The notes: a model not told the origin generated them from the sequence alone. Positions 18,100 through 26,806 are shown, numbered from the stretch's first letter. The stretch: DNA of 64,000 nt from Nocardia caishijiensis NBRC 108228 (GCF_001612825.1 NZ_BDBE01000032.1:1-64000), one strand, 5' to 3'. Numbers and translations are program-made.

Positions 18100-19134
18100 T
18101 CACCTTTCGGCCAGTACCTCACCGATGTAACGGGCGACGGTGGCCACCGACGCCATCGTGCCGGGATAGTCCATCCGGGTCGGGCCGAGCACGCCCATCC
18201 CGCCGAGCACCGCGCCCGCCGCACCGTACCCGGTGGACACCACGGAGGTCCCGCGCATCTGCTCGACCTGGGTCTCCTCCCCGATCTGCACGGTGACCTG
18301 GCCGGGCTGCTGGGCAGCGGCCAGCAGCTTCAGCACGATCACCTGTTCCTCGAGCGCCTCGAGGACGGTGCGCAGCGAGCCGGGGAAGCCGAAATCGGCG
18401 ACATTGCGGGTGAGGTTGGCGGTGCCGCCGAGCACCAGGCGCTCCTCCGGGTGTTCGACCAGGGTTTCCACCAGCACAGTGGAGACCCGGACCAGCACGT
18501 CGCGGATCTTGGCGGGCGCGCGTTCGGGTAGCCCGGCCACCGAGGCACTGGCCACCGACAGCAGTTTGCCGTCCATCGCGCCGCCGAGCAGGCCGCGCAC
18601 GGCGGCGAGGTCGTCCTCGGAGATGACCGCGCCCAGGTCGACGATGCGCTGATCGACGCGGCCGGTGTCGGTGATGACGACCAGTAACAGGCGGGCGGGG
18701 TTGAGGGCGACGACCTCGATGTGGCGCACCGTCGACGCCGATACCGTCGGATACTGCACGACCGCGACCTGACGGGTGAGCTGGGCGAGTAGGCGCACGC
18801 CTCGGCGCAACACGTCGTCGAGGTCGACGCCGGATTCGAGGAATTCCATGATCGCTCGACGTTCGGCGCCGGAGAGTGGTTTCACCTCGGCGATCCGGTC
18901 GACGAATTCGCGATATCCCTTGTCGGTTGGCACACGGCCGGAACTCGTGTGCGGCTGGGTGATGTAGCCCTCCGCCTCCAGCACCGCCATGTCGTTGCGG
19001 ACCGTCGCGCTGGACACTCCGAGGTTGTGCCGCTCGACCAGCGACTTCGAGCCGATCGGCTCCTTGGTGGCGACGTAGTCCGCGACGATCGCTCGCAGGA
19101 CCTCGAATCGCCGATCCTCGGTGCTCGAAGCCAT
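18100..19134 (-). CDS. hrcA: Heat-inducible repressor HrcA
   Basis: HrcA represses groE-type operons by binding the CIRCE element and is tuned by GroEL. The 344-aa protein has the winged-helix N-terminus ([40 protein letters not shown]) and the C-terminal HrcA domain. ATG 19134 is chosen because AGGAGG lies 8 bases upstream; an in-frame GTG at 19143 sits directly on that Shine-Dalgarno sequence. I see no CIRCE palindrome in this window, so its targets lie elsewhere. Confidence 0.95.
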   Translation of the reverse strand: MASSTEDRRFEVLRAIVADYVATKEPIGSKSLVERHNLGVSSATVRNDMAVLEAEGYITQPHTSSGRVPTDKGYREFVDRIAEVKPLSGAERRAIMEFLESGVDLDDVLRRGVRLLAQLTRQVAVVQYPTVSASTVRHIEVVALNPARLLLVVITDTGRVDQRIVDLGAVISEDDLAAVRGLLGGAMDGKLLSVASASVAGLPERAPAKIRDVLVRVSTVLVETLVEHPEERLVLGGTANLTRNVADFGFPGSLRTVLEALEEQVIVLKLLAAAQQPGQVTVQIGEETQVEQMRGTSVVSTGYGAAGAVLGGMGVLGPTRMDYPGTMASVATVARYIGEVLAER

Positions 19135-19263
19135 CGACCCCACCTCCTCGCTCGTGCCGGGTACCTCGTCGGCCCGCGTTGTCGTACTGCTGGCGCACAG
19201 AGTCGCACGAGGGCGCTCGGGGCGTCTCGTAGTCCAGTCTAAATTGTCTCGTTCTCCGGTGAG

Positions 19264-19289
19264 TTCTCCACAGGGCCGAGTTGTCCACA
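19264..19289 (+). promoter_or_regulatory. Pair of DnaA-box-like 9-mers
   Basis: TTCTCCACA (19264-19272) and TTGTCCACA (19281-19289), each followed by GGGCC, stand 17 bp apart in the same orientation in the hrcA/19389 intergenic region. TTGTCCACA is the consensus DnaA box of high-GC actinobacteria. They could bind DnaA for gene regulation or titration. This is not an origin, as no dnaA or dnaN is near. Confidence 0.4.
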
Positions 19290-19388
19290 GGGCCTCGATC
19301 AGCGCTTGTCGCGGTCGGGTGCCCGGCGTACGTTCGATCCCGAATCAGGTGCTTCACCAGCATCTTTACGGATCGGGAGGGATCTGCG

Positions 19389-19781
19389 ATGGGGTTCGGT
19401 GATGATGGATACGGGCGTGGCTCGGCGCTCGTGGTGTGTCCCGAGGAATTCGCCGGGATCGATCGCGCGTGTGTGGAGTTTCTCGAGGTGATCGAGCGGG
19501 TCTCCGAGGCGTCCGCGCGGATCGGGTCACAGACCCGCTGGGGTCTCGGTGAGGGTGACGCTCGGCTGATATCCGGACCGGCGCTGGTGGCCCGGTTCCG
19601 CGCGACGGCGGACGCGGTCTGTGTCGCGATGGCGGTCCACCGCCGGATCGTCGATGACATCCGGGATGCGCACCGGATGGTGCACGACCGTATGGTGGCG
19701 GCCGACCAGGAGTGGGGCGCTCGCATCACCGAGGCGGAAGCCGTTCCGGGACATTCCTTCCCGACAATCGGTGACCGATGA
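19389..19781 (+). CDS. Small helical protein, first gene of a putative type VII substrate pair
   Basis: A 130-aa protein preceded by GGGAGGG 8 bases before ATG 19389. Past a short N-terminal segment it is predicted to be mostly alpha-helical (FAGIDRACVEFLEVIERVSE, then FRATADAVCVAMAVHRRIVD). It has no enzyme motif or signal peptide. Its stop overlaps the start of the next gene as ATGA. Size, helical content and coupling to a WXG-containing protein recall the small ESX-associated partner proteins of Nocardia and mycobacteria, but no family is recognised with certainty. It is divergent from hrcA across 254 bp that also holds two DnaA-box-like sites. Confidence 0.65.
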   Translation: MGFGDDGYGRGSALVVCPEEFAGIDRACVEFLEVIERVSEASARIGSQTRWGLGEGDARLISGPALVARFRATADAVCVAMAVHRRIVDDIRDAHRMVHDRMVAADQEWGARITEAEAVPGHSFPTIGDR

Positions 19782-21586
19782 TTCCGGGCGGCGGCGAGAA
19801 TGCCGACCACTGGCGGCATCGCGACATCGTGCAGGCATTTTCAACGCTCGATGTCGGCGACGCTGTTGCCCAAGCCGATACGTTTCGACAGCTGGCGCGA
19901 TGGTGGGAAGACGGCGTGCACGCCTTCGCCTATGCGATCGAAGCGGCGCTGCCCGCGGCATGGTCGGGGCTGGGAGCCGACGCGGCGATCTCGTCCCTGC
20001 GTCGATATCTCGGCCGAGCGCGAGACCTGGTCTCCGCTCTCGAGGTCGTGCCCGGGTTGGTGGAGGCCGCAGCAGAGGCCGTCGTCGCGACCAAGTGGGC
20101 GATTCCGGATGCCGTCGACGTGGTCTCGGTCCCGGCATGGTCCACGGACCCCGGTGGCCTCCGGGAGTCGATCGAGCGCGAAGCAGAGGCTCGTGCCGTG
20201 CTGCGTGAGCGGTACGTCCTGCCGTTCGCCGAACTCGATCGCCGAATACCCATGATCCCGCTGCCGAGTTCCCCGTTCACCGTCGGTTCGACCGGGGCAT
20301 CGGGATCTGCGTCGGCCAGGCATCCGAATGCCACTGTGAACCGGACGTCATCTTCCGACAGCGGGCGAACCGTGCGCTCGTCCATGGCCGATGTGCTGTA
20401 TTGCTCTACGGCACAACGAGAGACAGATTGCGAAGCACTGTCGATCAGGACAGACGAATCACCCACCGCTACTTCACGGATCGCGGCTTCGGCGGCCGGG
20501 CAGGCATCAGCGGCGTTCTCGGGCACGACCCCGATCACCGTTGCCGCCGACACAGTTGTCGACCCGAGGAGCCGATCCGGACGTGTCGCCATCGAATCGT
20601 GTTCGACCTCAGTGGGTCCCGTATGCCCCGACGGCCGATCGGTGGAGCTCAGCGATGAAGAGGGCCGTGCGGCATCGACCTTCGAGATGGGGGAAGACCC
20701 CGACAACAGATCGCACCTCTGCGCCCAGACCGCCGGAACCCCGTGCACCATCGAAGTGGCGGCGACAACCCGTGTTCCGGACGGTGCGGGCGCCGAAGTC
20801 GTAGCAGTCGACGCGTCAGCAGCCGAGCGAACGGATGACCCCTCGGCCTCGACCTCATCCGCTTCTTGTGTCGCACAACACCCAGGTACGGCGTGGCCTG
20901 CGGTTACAAGCGCCGAGGGATACTTCGGCACGGAAGCGGAGCGGGCGACGTCACCGAGCGAGAGAGGCACTCGACCGGCTGGCGGGCCGAGCGCGGTCTT
21001 CACCAGCCAAGCCGCGGAGGGCACACGCTCGGGAACCATCCAGCACGATGCCGGAGCGGTACGTACGGGTGCCATCCCACAAGGCGCCGAAGCAACGCGC
21101 GCCGGATCCAGTCACCACGGCACCGAAGGAATGCGCGCAGTAACAAGCCAACATGGCGCCGAAGGAACACGCGGACTCGGCCAGCACAGTGCCGAACCGG
21201 CGCGCGCATGGGCCTGCCTGCACGATGCGGAGGGGATGCGCGCAGGGGCGAGCGGCCAGGGTCTCGGCTGGGTGAGTGTCAATGTCGGCGGGCCGGGCGC
21301 CGGAGGCGGAGGCGGATATCGGGGCGCCGACGGGCTGGATGCGGGCGACGACAGGGGGGCGGGCGCCACGTCGGCCACGATGGGGGCGGGGTGCTTCGCC
21401 GGGGCTGTGGTGCCGACGGCGGCGGATGCCTCGAAGAACGGAGGCGTGCGTGACGTGCCGGTCTATTTGGTTACCGAGGCCAATACCGATGTGTTGCTCG
21501 GTTGCTCACTACCCACAGTCACCGGCGGGGTGATCGGTGGGGTGCGTGGCGAAGGGCACGACTCGGCCGTGCGGGGTGCGCGATGA
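19778..21586 (+). CDS. WXG/PPE-like protein with long low-complexity C-terminus
   Basis: A 602-aa protein. The first 165 residues are helical and resemble WXG100/PPE-type domains: DIVQAFSTLDVGDAVAQADT is followed by AAWSGLGADAA, a W-x-G turn between helices. The rest (from about 180) is Ser/Ala/Gly/Glu-rich and probably disordered. Around residues 410-510 there is an imperfect repeat of about 12-15 aa built on HGAEGTRA-like units (HHGTEGMRA, QHGAEGTRG, LHDAEGMRA). Start and stop are coupled to the upstream gene by a 4-bp ATGA overlap. Export by a type VII system encoded elsewhere is an inference; no ESX core gene lies in this window. Confidence 0.65.
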   Translation: MIPGGGENADHWRHRDIVQAFSTLDVGDAVAQADTFRQLARWWEDGVHAFAYAIEAALPAAWSGLGADAAISSLRRYLGRARDLVSALEVVPGLVEAAAEAVVATKWAIPDAVDVVSVPAWSTDPGGLRESIEREAEARAVLRERYVLPFAELDRRIPMIPLPSSPFTVGSTGASGSASARHPNATVNRTSSSDSGRTVRSSMADVLYCSTAQRETDCEALSIRTDESPTATSRIAASAAGQASAAFSGTTPITVAADTVVDPRSRSGRVAIESCSTSVGPVCPDGRSVELSDEEGRAASTFEMGEDPDNRSHLCAQTAGTPCTIEVAATTRVPDGAGAEVVAVDASAAERTDDPSASTSSASCVAQHPGTAWPAVTSAEGYFGTEAERATSPSERGTRPAGGPSAVFTSQAAEGTRSGTIQHDAGAVRTGAIPQGAEATRAGSSHHGTEGMRAVTSQHGAEGTRGLGQHSAEPARAWACLHDAEGMRAGASGQGLGWVSVNVGGPGAGGGGGYRGADGLDAGDDRGAGATSATMGAGCFAGAVVPTAADASKNGGVRDVPVYLVTEANTDVLLGCSLPTVTGGVIGGVRGEGHDSAVRGAR

Positions 21587-21643
21587 CGCGGGCGAACGGA
21601 CAGGCCGCGTCACGGGCACCCCGGTCGGGCGACTGTGAACCGC

Positions 21644-21883
21644 TCAGGCGCGGCGGGCGGCGACGCGGGCCGGGGAGTGGGCGGCGCCCACTTCTTTACC
21701 GGCGAGGGCGTCGAGGCCGAGCATGGCCAACAGTGACACGCAGTCTTCGGCATCGTTGGAATGCGAAGCGACCGTCCGTGCGGCGACCGCGCACTGGCGA
21801 GCGTTCTCCGCCTTCTCGGCAGAGCGCGCCTCAGCGAACTCGCTCTGCTCGTGGACGAGGGTGATGTGCCGTTCGGTGGACAT
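21644..21883 (-). CDS. Small hypothetical protein
   Basis: A 79-aa protein starting at ATG 21883 with AGGGAG 4 bases upstream, which is good support for translation. It is Ala/Glu-rich, has no membrane segment, and contains two Cys (RQCAVAARTVA and AEDCVSLLAML). No family is recognised. It is convergent with the PPE-like gene, whose stop lies 57 bp away. Confidence 0.55.
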   Translation of the reverse strand: MSTERHITLVHEQSEFAEARSAEKAENARQCAVAARTVASHSNDAEDCVSLLAMLGLDALAGKEVGAAHSPARVAARRA

Positions 21884-22072
21884 ATAGCTCCCTAGGTTTC
21901 GACCCGAAGCCTACGCCCCCAATCGTTATCTTCGGTGCTGAACCCACCGAAGAGCAGCTTCGGATACCCCGGTGGTCCGCCCCCTCCGGCGGGTGTGCAT
22001 CAGGCCACATCATCGGTGTGACCGGGGAATCATCGAACCGTGGGTGAGCGCGACCACGCCGCCGAAAAGATG

Positions 22073-22606
22073 TCACGAAACGGCATCGTGCGCCGCGCGC
22101 TGCAACCGGAGCTGTCCGATCTCCGCGACGTTTTTCATCAGCTCGGCGTCGACCCAGCCGACCAGATGCGCGACCGTCAAGTCGGCGTCGGCGGGCCACG
22201 GGTACGCCGACGGGAGATCGAGGTCGGCGTCGTCGAGTTCGGTCAGGGTGTCGAGCCACTCGTGCCGGAGCCGACGCAGCCATTCGACGGTGCCGTCACC
22301 TGGTCCCGGCCAGACGATATCGGTGCGTTCACGCGGTGGGCGTTGCCGCAGGTGATCAATGGCCACGCTCCACCACCAGCCGATGTGCCAGGTGAGCCAA
22401 CCGAGGGTCGGAACCGGGATCGGATCGGGCTCGACGTCGGTCCAGTCGGCGACCCACCCGCCGAGGGAGTCTTCGCGCATCGTCCAGCACAGCGCGCTCG
22501 GCTCCCACAGAAAGTCCTCCTCGCGCAACCGCTCTAGGTGGTAGTCGAACAATGACCAGACGAGATCGAACTGCCACCGCAGCAACTCACTCCGTGATGT
22601 GGACAC
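22073..22606 (-). CDS. DinB-family protein
   Basis: A 177-aa four-helix-bundle protein of the DinB/DUF664 superfamily. LLRWQFDLVWSLFDYHLERL opens the first helix, and TLGWLTWHIGWWWSVAIDHL supplies the metal-ligand His in the usual place. Members include metal-dependent thiol transferases and many proteins of unknown role. A further His in the C-terminal helix (VAHLVGWVDAEL) could complete a metal site. It is a stand-alone gene 57 bp upstream of the hemW 3' end. Confidence 0.75.
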   Translation of the reverse strand: MSTSRSELLRWQFDLVWSLFDYHLERLREEDFLWEPSALCWTMREDSLGGWVADWTDVEPDPIPVPTLGWLTWHIGWWWSVAIDHLRQRPPRERTDIVWPGPGDGTVEWLRRLRHEWLDTLTELDDADLDLPSAYPWPADADLTVAHLVGWVDAELMKNVAEIGQLRLQRAAHDAVS

Positions 22607-22663
22607 GGGCGGATCGTGCCATCCGGACCGCCGCGCGGGCGAACGAATTCAGGGCCGAGGGCG

Positions 22664-23884
22664 TCAGTCGAGCAGATCGCGAACGATGCCGTCGGCCAGC
22701 AGTCGACCCTGATCGGTGAGAACGAGGTGATCGTCGACGACCTGGGCCAAACCGTCGGCGAGAATACGGTCGAGGGCGGGGCGCGCCGAGGGGGCGAGGT
22801 CGGTGAGCGGTAGGCCGGAGCGCAGGCGCACGGTGAGCATGAGGTGTTCGGTGTAGCGCTCGTCGTCGGTGAGGGCTTCCCAGCCTGCGGCCGGAAGTCC
22901 GCCGAGAGCGACCCGGTCGGCATAGCGGGCGGGGTGCTTCACATTCCACCACCGCACACCACCCACATGGCTGTGCGCGCCGGGCCCGGCACCGAGCCAG
23001 TCACCACCGGCCCAGTAGCCGAGGTTGTGTCGACAGCGCGCGGAATCGTTTGCGGCCCAATTGGATACCTCGTACCAGCCGAGCCCGGCCCGGGCGAGGC
23101 GGGCATCGATGCGCTCGTATCGGGCGGCGAGCACATCGTCGTCGGGTGCGGGCAGTTCACCACGGCGGACCTTGCGCGCCAGCGCGGTTCCGTCTTCGAC
23201 GATCAGGGAGTAGGCGGACACATGATCCACACCGGCGTCGAGCACGGCGTCCAGACTCGCGTCGAGATCGGCGTCGGTCTCACCGGGCGTGCCGTAGATG
23301 AGGTCGAGATTCACGTGCTCGAACCCGGCGGCGCGCGCTTCCTTCGCCGCGGCCACCGCCCGGCCTGGGGTGTGGGTGCGGTCGAGTACCTTCAGCACGT
23401 GCTGCGCGGCCGACTGCATACCGAGCGAAATCCGGGTGTAGCCCGCCGTTCGGAGCCGCTCGAAGAACTCCGGCGACGTCGACTCCGGATTGGATTCCGT
23501 GGTCACCTCGGCGTCGGCGGCGAGAGTGAAGTTCGCCCGCACCGCGTCGAGCACCGACGCGAGCCCGTCCCCACCGAGCAACGAGGGCGTCCCGCCGCCC
23601 ACGAAGATCGTCGAGACCTCGGGGGTAGCACTCGGCAGCGCACCGAACTCGGCCGCCGCGGTCGCGAGCTCGCCGCGCAACGCCTCGAGCCACGACTGGG
23701 GCGACGCCGAGGTCCCCAGCTCACCCGCTGTGTAGGTGTTGAAGTCGCAGTAGCCGCAGCGTGTGGCGCAGAAGGGGACGTGCACATACACCCCGAACGC
23801 ACCGCCCCCGAAATCGCGCAGCACCGGTCGCTCGGCGTCGGCCGGTGTCGCACCGGGAGCCCCGGGAGTCGCGCTGGTGATCAC
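22664..23884 (-). CDS. hemW: Radical SAM heme chaperone HemW
   Basis: HemW is the HemN-like radical SAM protein that handles heme and is not the coproporphyrinogen dehydrogenase itself. FGVYVHVPFC opens the domain, and CATRCGYCDF supplies the CxxxCxxC cluster motif. FVGGGTPSLL and HVNLDLIYGTPGE are family hallmarks, and the HemN C-terminal domain follows. The start is uncertain: GTG 23884 or 23887 gives about 406 aa, and an ATG at 24049 would add about 55 residues of poor conservation. It matches Rv2388c in M. tuberculosis (from memory), close to nirA as here. Confidence 0.92.
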   Translation of the reverse strand: MITSATPGAPGATPADAERPVLRDFGGGAFGVYVHVPFCATRCGYCDFNTYTAGELGTSASPQSWLEALRGELATAAAEFGALPSATPEVSTIFVGGGTPSLLGGDGLASVLDAVRANFTLAADAEVTTESNPESTSPEFFERLRTAGYTRISLGMQSAAQHVLKVLDRTHTPGRAVAAAKEARAAGFEHVNLDLIYGTPGETDADLDASLDAVLDAGVDHVSAYSLIVEDGTALARKVRRGELPAPDDDVLAARYERIDARLARAGLGWYEVSNWAANDSARCRHNLGYWAGGDWLGAGPGAHSHVGGVRWWNVKHPARYADRVALGGLPAAGWEALTDDERYTEHLMLTVRLRSGLPLTDLAPSARPALDRILADGLAQVVDDHLVLTDQGRLLADGIVRDLLD

Positions 23885-24038
23885 CACTCCAGTCTGCCGG
23901 GTGCTGGTGAGCTGCCGCGTCCGGCCCCGATCGGTGCGGCTGATCCGGGCACGGTGCACCGGGGGTCGGACACGGCCCGGGAGCCGTTCCCCGCCTCGCC
24001 ACGAGGGAACAGGACTCGCGGTCGGGCTGCCCGAGTAA

Positions 24039-24062
24039 GGCACCGACAACCGCAGCGGTGCC
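24039..24062 (-). terminator. Possible hairpin terminator after the SnoaL-like gene
   Basis: GGCACCG (24039-24045) and CGGTGCC (24056-24062) form a 7-bp stem with a 10-base loop, about 75 bp beyond the stop of the minus-strand gene at 24137-24562. It has no T-run. The assignment is tentative. Confidence 0.4.
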
Positions 24063-24136
24063 CTGCCATCGGGAAGGCGCGCCCCCGTGCGTTGGCCGAT
24101 ATTCCCGACGACGGGCCGCCCACGAAGGCGGACCGA

Positions 24137-24562
24137 TCAGTCCACTACGGGGGTGTTCTGGTTGGCGGTCAGTACCCAGGTGCCGTCTTCTTTGGTCATC
24201 ACATACATCGGCGTACCCCGGCCCGTCAGCTCACCGTCGACGGCGAAGTAGCTCTGCCGGATCTTCACCGCGGCGACGTCCGGGCGCAGGAAGAGCACGT
24301 GTTCGATGTCGTAGGTCGCCTTGCCGTGGGTGGTCGCGCCGGGCAACACCTGGGCGGTGAACTCGGCGATGGCGGCGCGGCCGAACAGTCGCTTTCCGTG
24401 GCCCGTGGTCCAGATCGCGTCGTCGCGGAAGACGGAGACGAACTCGTCGATCAGTTCGTTGTCCTGCGCGTGCGCGATGGCCTCGACGACAGCGCGGATG
24501 GTTGCGAGTTCGGAGTCGAGATCGGCGGGGGCTCGGCCCGCTACCGTGACGTTGTCGCTCAT
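24137..24562 (-). CDS. SnoaL-like/NTF2-fold protein (SgcJ/EcaC type)
   Basis: A 141-aa protein of the NTF2-like superfamily. ELATIRAVVEAIAHAQDNEL starts the helical part, and DEFVSVFRDDAIWTTGHGKR is the typical first strand-turn of the SgcJ/EcaC group. It ends with GTWVLTANQNTPVV. These small cone-shaped proteins are hydrolases, isomerases or simple binders; nothing here fixes the reaction. ATG 24562 (MSDNVT) is preferred; an upstream start at 24583 would add 7 residues. It is divergent from the sulfur operon. Confidence 0.8.
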   Translation of the reverse strand: MSDNVTVAGRAPADLDSELATIRAVVEAIAHAQDNELIDEFVSVFRDDAIWTTGHGKRLFGRAAIAEFTAQVLPGATTHGKATYDIEHVLFLRPDVAAVKIRQSYFAVDGELTGRGTPMYVMTKEDGTWVLTANQNTPVVD

Positions 24563-24701
24563 GCGGTCACTGTGCGCCCTCAACCACGGTTCAGGTCAAC
24601 CGATGCGGCGCCCGACACACTCGCGCCAGCGGACGAATCGCCGTTCACTTCCTCGCCGAGCGCTATGACGCCTGTCACAGAACGGTACGGTCGTCCAGGG
24701 G

Positions 24702-24725
24702 ATTTCCCTCAAAAGTGCGGGAAAT
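24702..24725. promoter_or_regulatory. Inverted repeat upstream of the sulfur-assimilation promoter
   Basis: ATTTCCC (24702-24708) and GGGAAAT (24719-24725) are perfect 7-bp arms with a 10-bp spacer. The repeat ends 35 bp before the predicted -10 box of the cys leader, a plausible place for an activator or repressor of sulfur assimilation. The regulator is not encoded nearby. Confidence 0.4.
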
Positions 24726-24760
24726 ATCTCCTTGCGTTCGGAACGACCCCCCTGACATGG

Positions 24761-24772
24761 CACAATAAGCAC
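24761..24772 (+). promoter_or_regulatory. -10 element of a leaderless promoter
   Basis: CACAAT (24761-24766) stands 6 bases before the ATG at 24773. That is the spacing expected if transcription starts on the A of the start codon. A weak -35-like TTCGGA lies 18 bp further upstream. The same CACAAT-N6-ATG arrangement appears before the HAD gene (start 38185). Confidence 0.55.
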
Positions 24773-24865
24773 ATGCACGCAACTGGAGTACGACTCGTGG
24801 CCCGTCGCCACGTCGACTTCCAGCGTGTCTGCAGCGCCTGTTGTCGGCCCGGTTCCTACCGGTAG
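24773..24865 (+). CDS. Cysteine-rich leader peptide of the sulfate-reduction operon
   Basis: A 30-aa leaderless ORF, MHATGVRLVARR...VCSACCR..., with Cys at 20, 23 and 24. Such cysteine-rich upstream peptides precede nirA/cys genes in many actinobacteria. In mycobacteria they have been reported to attenuate downstream translation in response to cysteine. Here 127 bases separate its stop from nirA. GCGCCTG (24834-24840), inside the Cys-codon stretch, can pair imperfectly with CAGGAGC (24978-24984), the nirA Shine-Dalgarno region. Stalling at Cys codons could therefore free the nirA start. The pairing model is my inference. Confidence 0.8.
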   Translation: MHATGVRLVARRHVDFQRVCSACCRPGSYR

Positions 24866-24992
24866 CGCAGCGGCGTCCGCCCGGGAATCCCCGGTGCCTT
24901 CGACTTTCATCGGCCCGCTGACCACCTGACGCGAGCCAGCCCCTCGCGCCTTCAGCACGGATGTACACCCACCCCCGCAGGAGCGACCCCAC

Positions 24993-26786
24993 ATGACGTC
25001 GAGCACCGACGCCGGTTCGACCGAACAGTCGACGGCGCAGGCCCGTCCCGAGCGCCCGGTCTCCGAGCGCCGCGTCCGGCCCGACCGTCCGCGCCCCGAA
25101 GGCGCGGTCGCGCCGCGCGAGCGCACCGGCAAGCCGGTCCGCCGCCGCTCCGAAGGCCAGTGGGCCCTCGGATATCGCGAGCCGCTGAACCCGAACGAGC
25201 AGTCCAAGAAGGACGACAACCCGCTCAACGTGCGGGCCAGAATCGAGAACATCTACGCCAAGGGCGGCTTCGACTCGATCGACAAGGCCGATCTGCGCGG
25301 CCGCTTCCGCTGGTGGGGCCTCTACACCCAGCGTGAAGAGGGCTACGACGGCACCTGGACCGACGACGACAACGTCGACATCCTCGAGGCCAAGTACTTC
25401 ATGATGCGGGTGCGCTGCGACGCGGGCGCGCTCAACGCCGCCCAGCTGCGCACCATCGGCCAGATCTCCACCGAGTTCGGCCGCGACACCGCCGACCTGT
25501 CCGACCGCGAGAACGTCCAGTACCACTGGATCGAGGTCGAGAACGTCCCCGAGATCTGGCGCAGGCTGGAGTCGGTCGGTCTGCACACCACCGAGGCGTG
25601 CGGCGACTGCCCGCGCGTGATCCTGGGTTCGCCGCTGGCCGGTGAGTCGCTCGACGAGATCATCGACCCCACGCTCGCGATCGACGAGATCGTCAAGCGC
25701 TACATCGGGAAGAAGGAGTACTCCAACCTTCCCCGCAAGTTCAAGACCGCGATCTCGGGCCAGCAGGACGTGGTGCACGAGATCAACGACGTCGCCTTCG
25801 TCGGCGTGAACCACCCCGAGCACGGGCCCGGCCTGGACCTCTGGGTCGGTGGCGGTCTGTCGACCAACCCGATGCTGGCCAAGCGGGTCGGCGCGTGGGT
25901 GCCGCTCGACGAAGTACCCGATGTGTGGGAAGCCGTCGTGTCGCTGTTCCGCGACTACGGCTACCGCCGCCTGCGCACCAAGGCCCGCCTGAAGTTCCTC
26001 ATCAAGGACTGGGGCATCGAGAAGTTCCGTCAGGTGCTCGAGGACGAGTACCTGAAGCGCAAGCTCATCGACGGCCCCGCTCCCGAGCAGCCTGCCAAGC
26101 CGATCGACCACGTGGGCGTGCAGAAGCTGCGCAACGGCCTCAACGCCGTCGGCTTCTCCCCCATCGCCGGTCGCGTGTCGGGCACCATCCTGAGCAAGGT
26201 CGCCGACGCCGCCGAGAAGTACGGCTCGGACCGCATCCGGTTCACCCCGTACCAGAAGCTGATCGTCCTCGACATCGCCGACGACCAGGTAGACGCGCTG
26301 ATCGACGAACTGGAACCGCTCGGCCTGCAGGCGCGTCCGTCGATCTGGCGGCGAAACCTGCTCGCCTGCAGCGGTATCGAGTTCTGCAAGCTGTCATTCG
26401 TCGAGACCCGCAAGCGCTCGCAGGTGCTCGCCCCCGAGCTCGAGCAGCGCCTGGCCGACATCAACGCACAGCTCGACGTGCCGATCACGATCAACATCAA
26501 CGGCTGCCCGAACTCGTGCGGCCGGTCCCAGATCGCCGACATCGGCTTCAAGGGCCAGCTCGTCGACGACGGCACCGGGAATCAGGTCGAGGGCTTCCAG
26601 GTTCACCTGGGTGGCAGCCTCGGTCTGGACAGCGGTTTCGGCCGCAAGCTGCGTCAGCACAAGGTGACCAGCGTCGAGCTCGGCGACTACATCGAGCGTG
26701 TCGTGCGCAACTTCGTCAAGAACCGCGAAGACGGTGAACGTTTCGCGGTGTGGGCGGTTCGCGCCGACGAGGCCGACCTCCGCTAG
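24993..26786 (+). CDS. nirA: Ferredoxin-dependent assimilatory sulfite reductase (NirA/SirA)
   Basis: Reduces sulfite to sulfide with six electrons from ferredoxin, using siroheme and a [4Fe-4S] cluster. In the 597-aa protein the cluster ligands are CSGIEFC (C-x5-C) and NGCPNSC (C-x3-C). Tyr111 (GLYTQRE) and Cys203 (TEACGDC) keep exactly the spacing of the Tyr69-Cys161 pair described as cross-linked near the M. tuberculosis NirA active site, with an N-terminal extension of about 42 residues here. RRNLLACSG and the duplicated ferrite-reductase domains confirm the family. The ribosome site AGGAG lies 9 bases before ATG. It is the first enzyme gene of the operon behind the Cys leader. Confidence 0.96.
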   Translation: MTSSTDAGSTEQSTAQARPERPVSERRVRPDRPRPEGAVAPRERTGKPVRRRSEGQWALGYREPLNPNEQSKKDDNPLNVRARIENIYAKGGFDSIDKADLRGRFRWWGLYTQREEGYDGTWTDDDNVDILEAKYFMMRVRCDAGALNAAQLRTIGQISTEFGRDTADLSDRENVQYHWIEVENVPEIWRRLESVGLHTTEACGDCPRVILGSPLAGESLDEIIDPTLAIDEIVKRYIGKKEYSNLPRKFKTAISGQQDVVHEINDVAFVGVNHPEHGPGLDLWVGGGLSTNPMLAKRVGAWVPLDEVPDVWEAVVSLFRDYGYRRLRTKARLKFLIKDWGIEKFRQVLEDEYLKRKLIDGPAPEQPAKPIDHVGVQKLRNGLNAVGFSPIAGRVSGTILSKVADAAEKYGSDRIRFTPYQKLIVLDIADDQVDALIDELEPLGLQARPSIWRRNLLACSGIEFCKLSFVETRKRSQVLAPELEQRLADINAQLDVPITININGCPNSCGRSQIADIGFKGQLVDDGTGNQVEGFQVHLGGSLGLDSGFGRKLRQHKVTSVELGDYIERVVRNFVKNREDGERFAVWAVRADEADLR

Positions 26787-26806
26787 TGGATGAGGAGATC
26801 TCAACT

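Noticed and set aside
19264-19289. Replication origin
   Set aside because: Only two DnaA-box-like sites, no AT-rich unwinding element, and no dnaA, dnaN or rpmH nearby.
18100-19388. CIRCE element near hrcA
   Set aside because: No TTAGCACTC-N9-GAGTGCTAA or close variant could be found upstream of hrcA or in the rest of the intergenic region.
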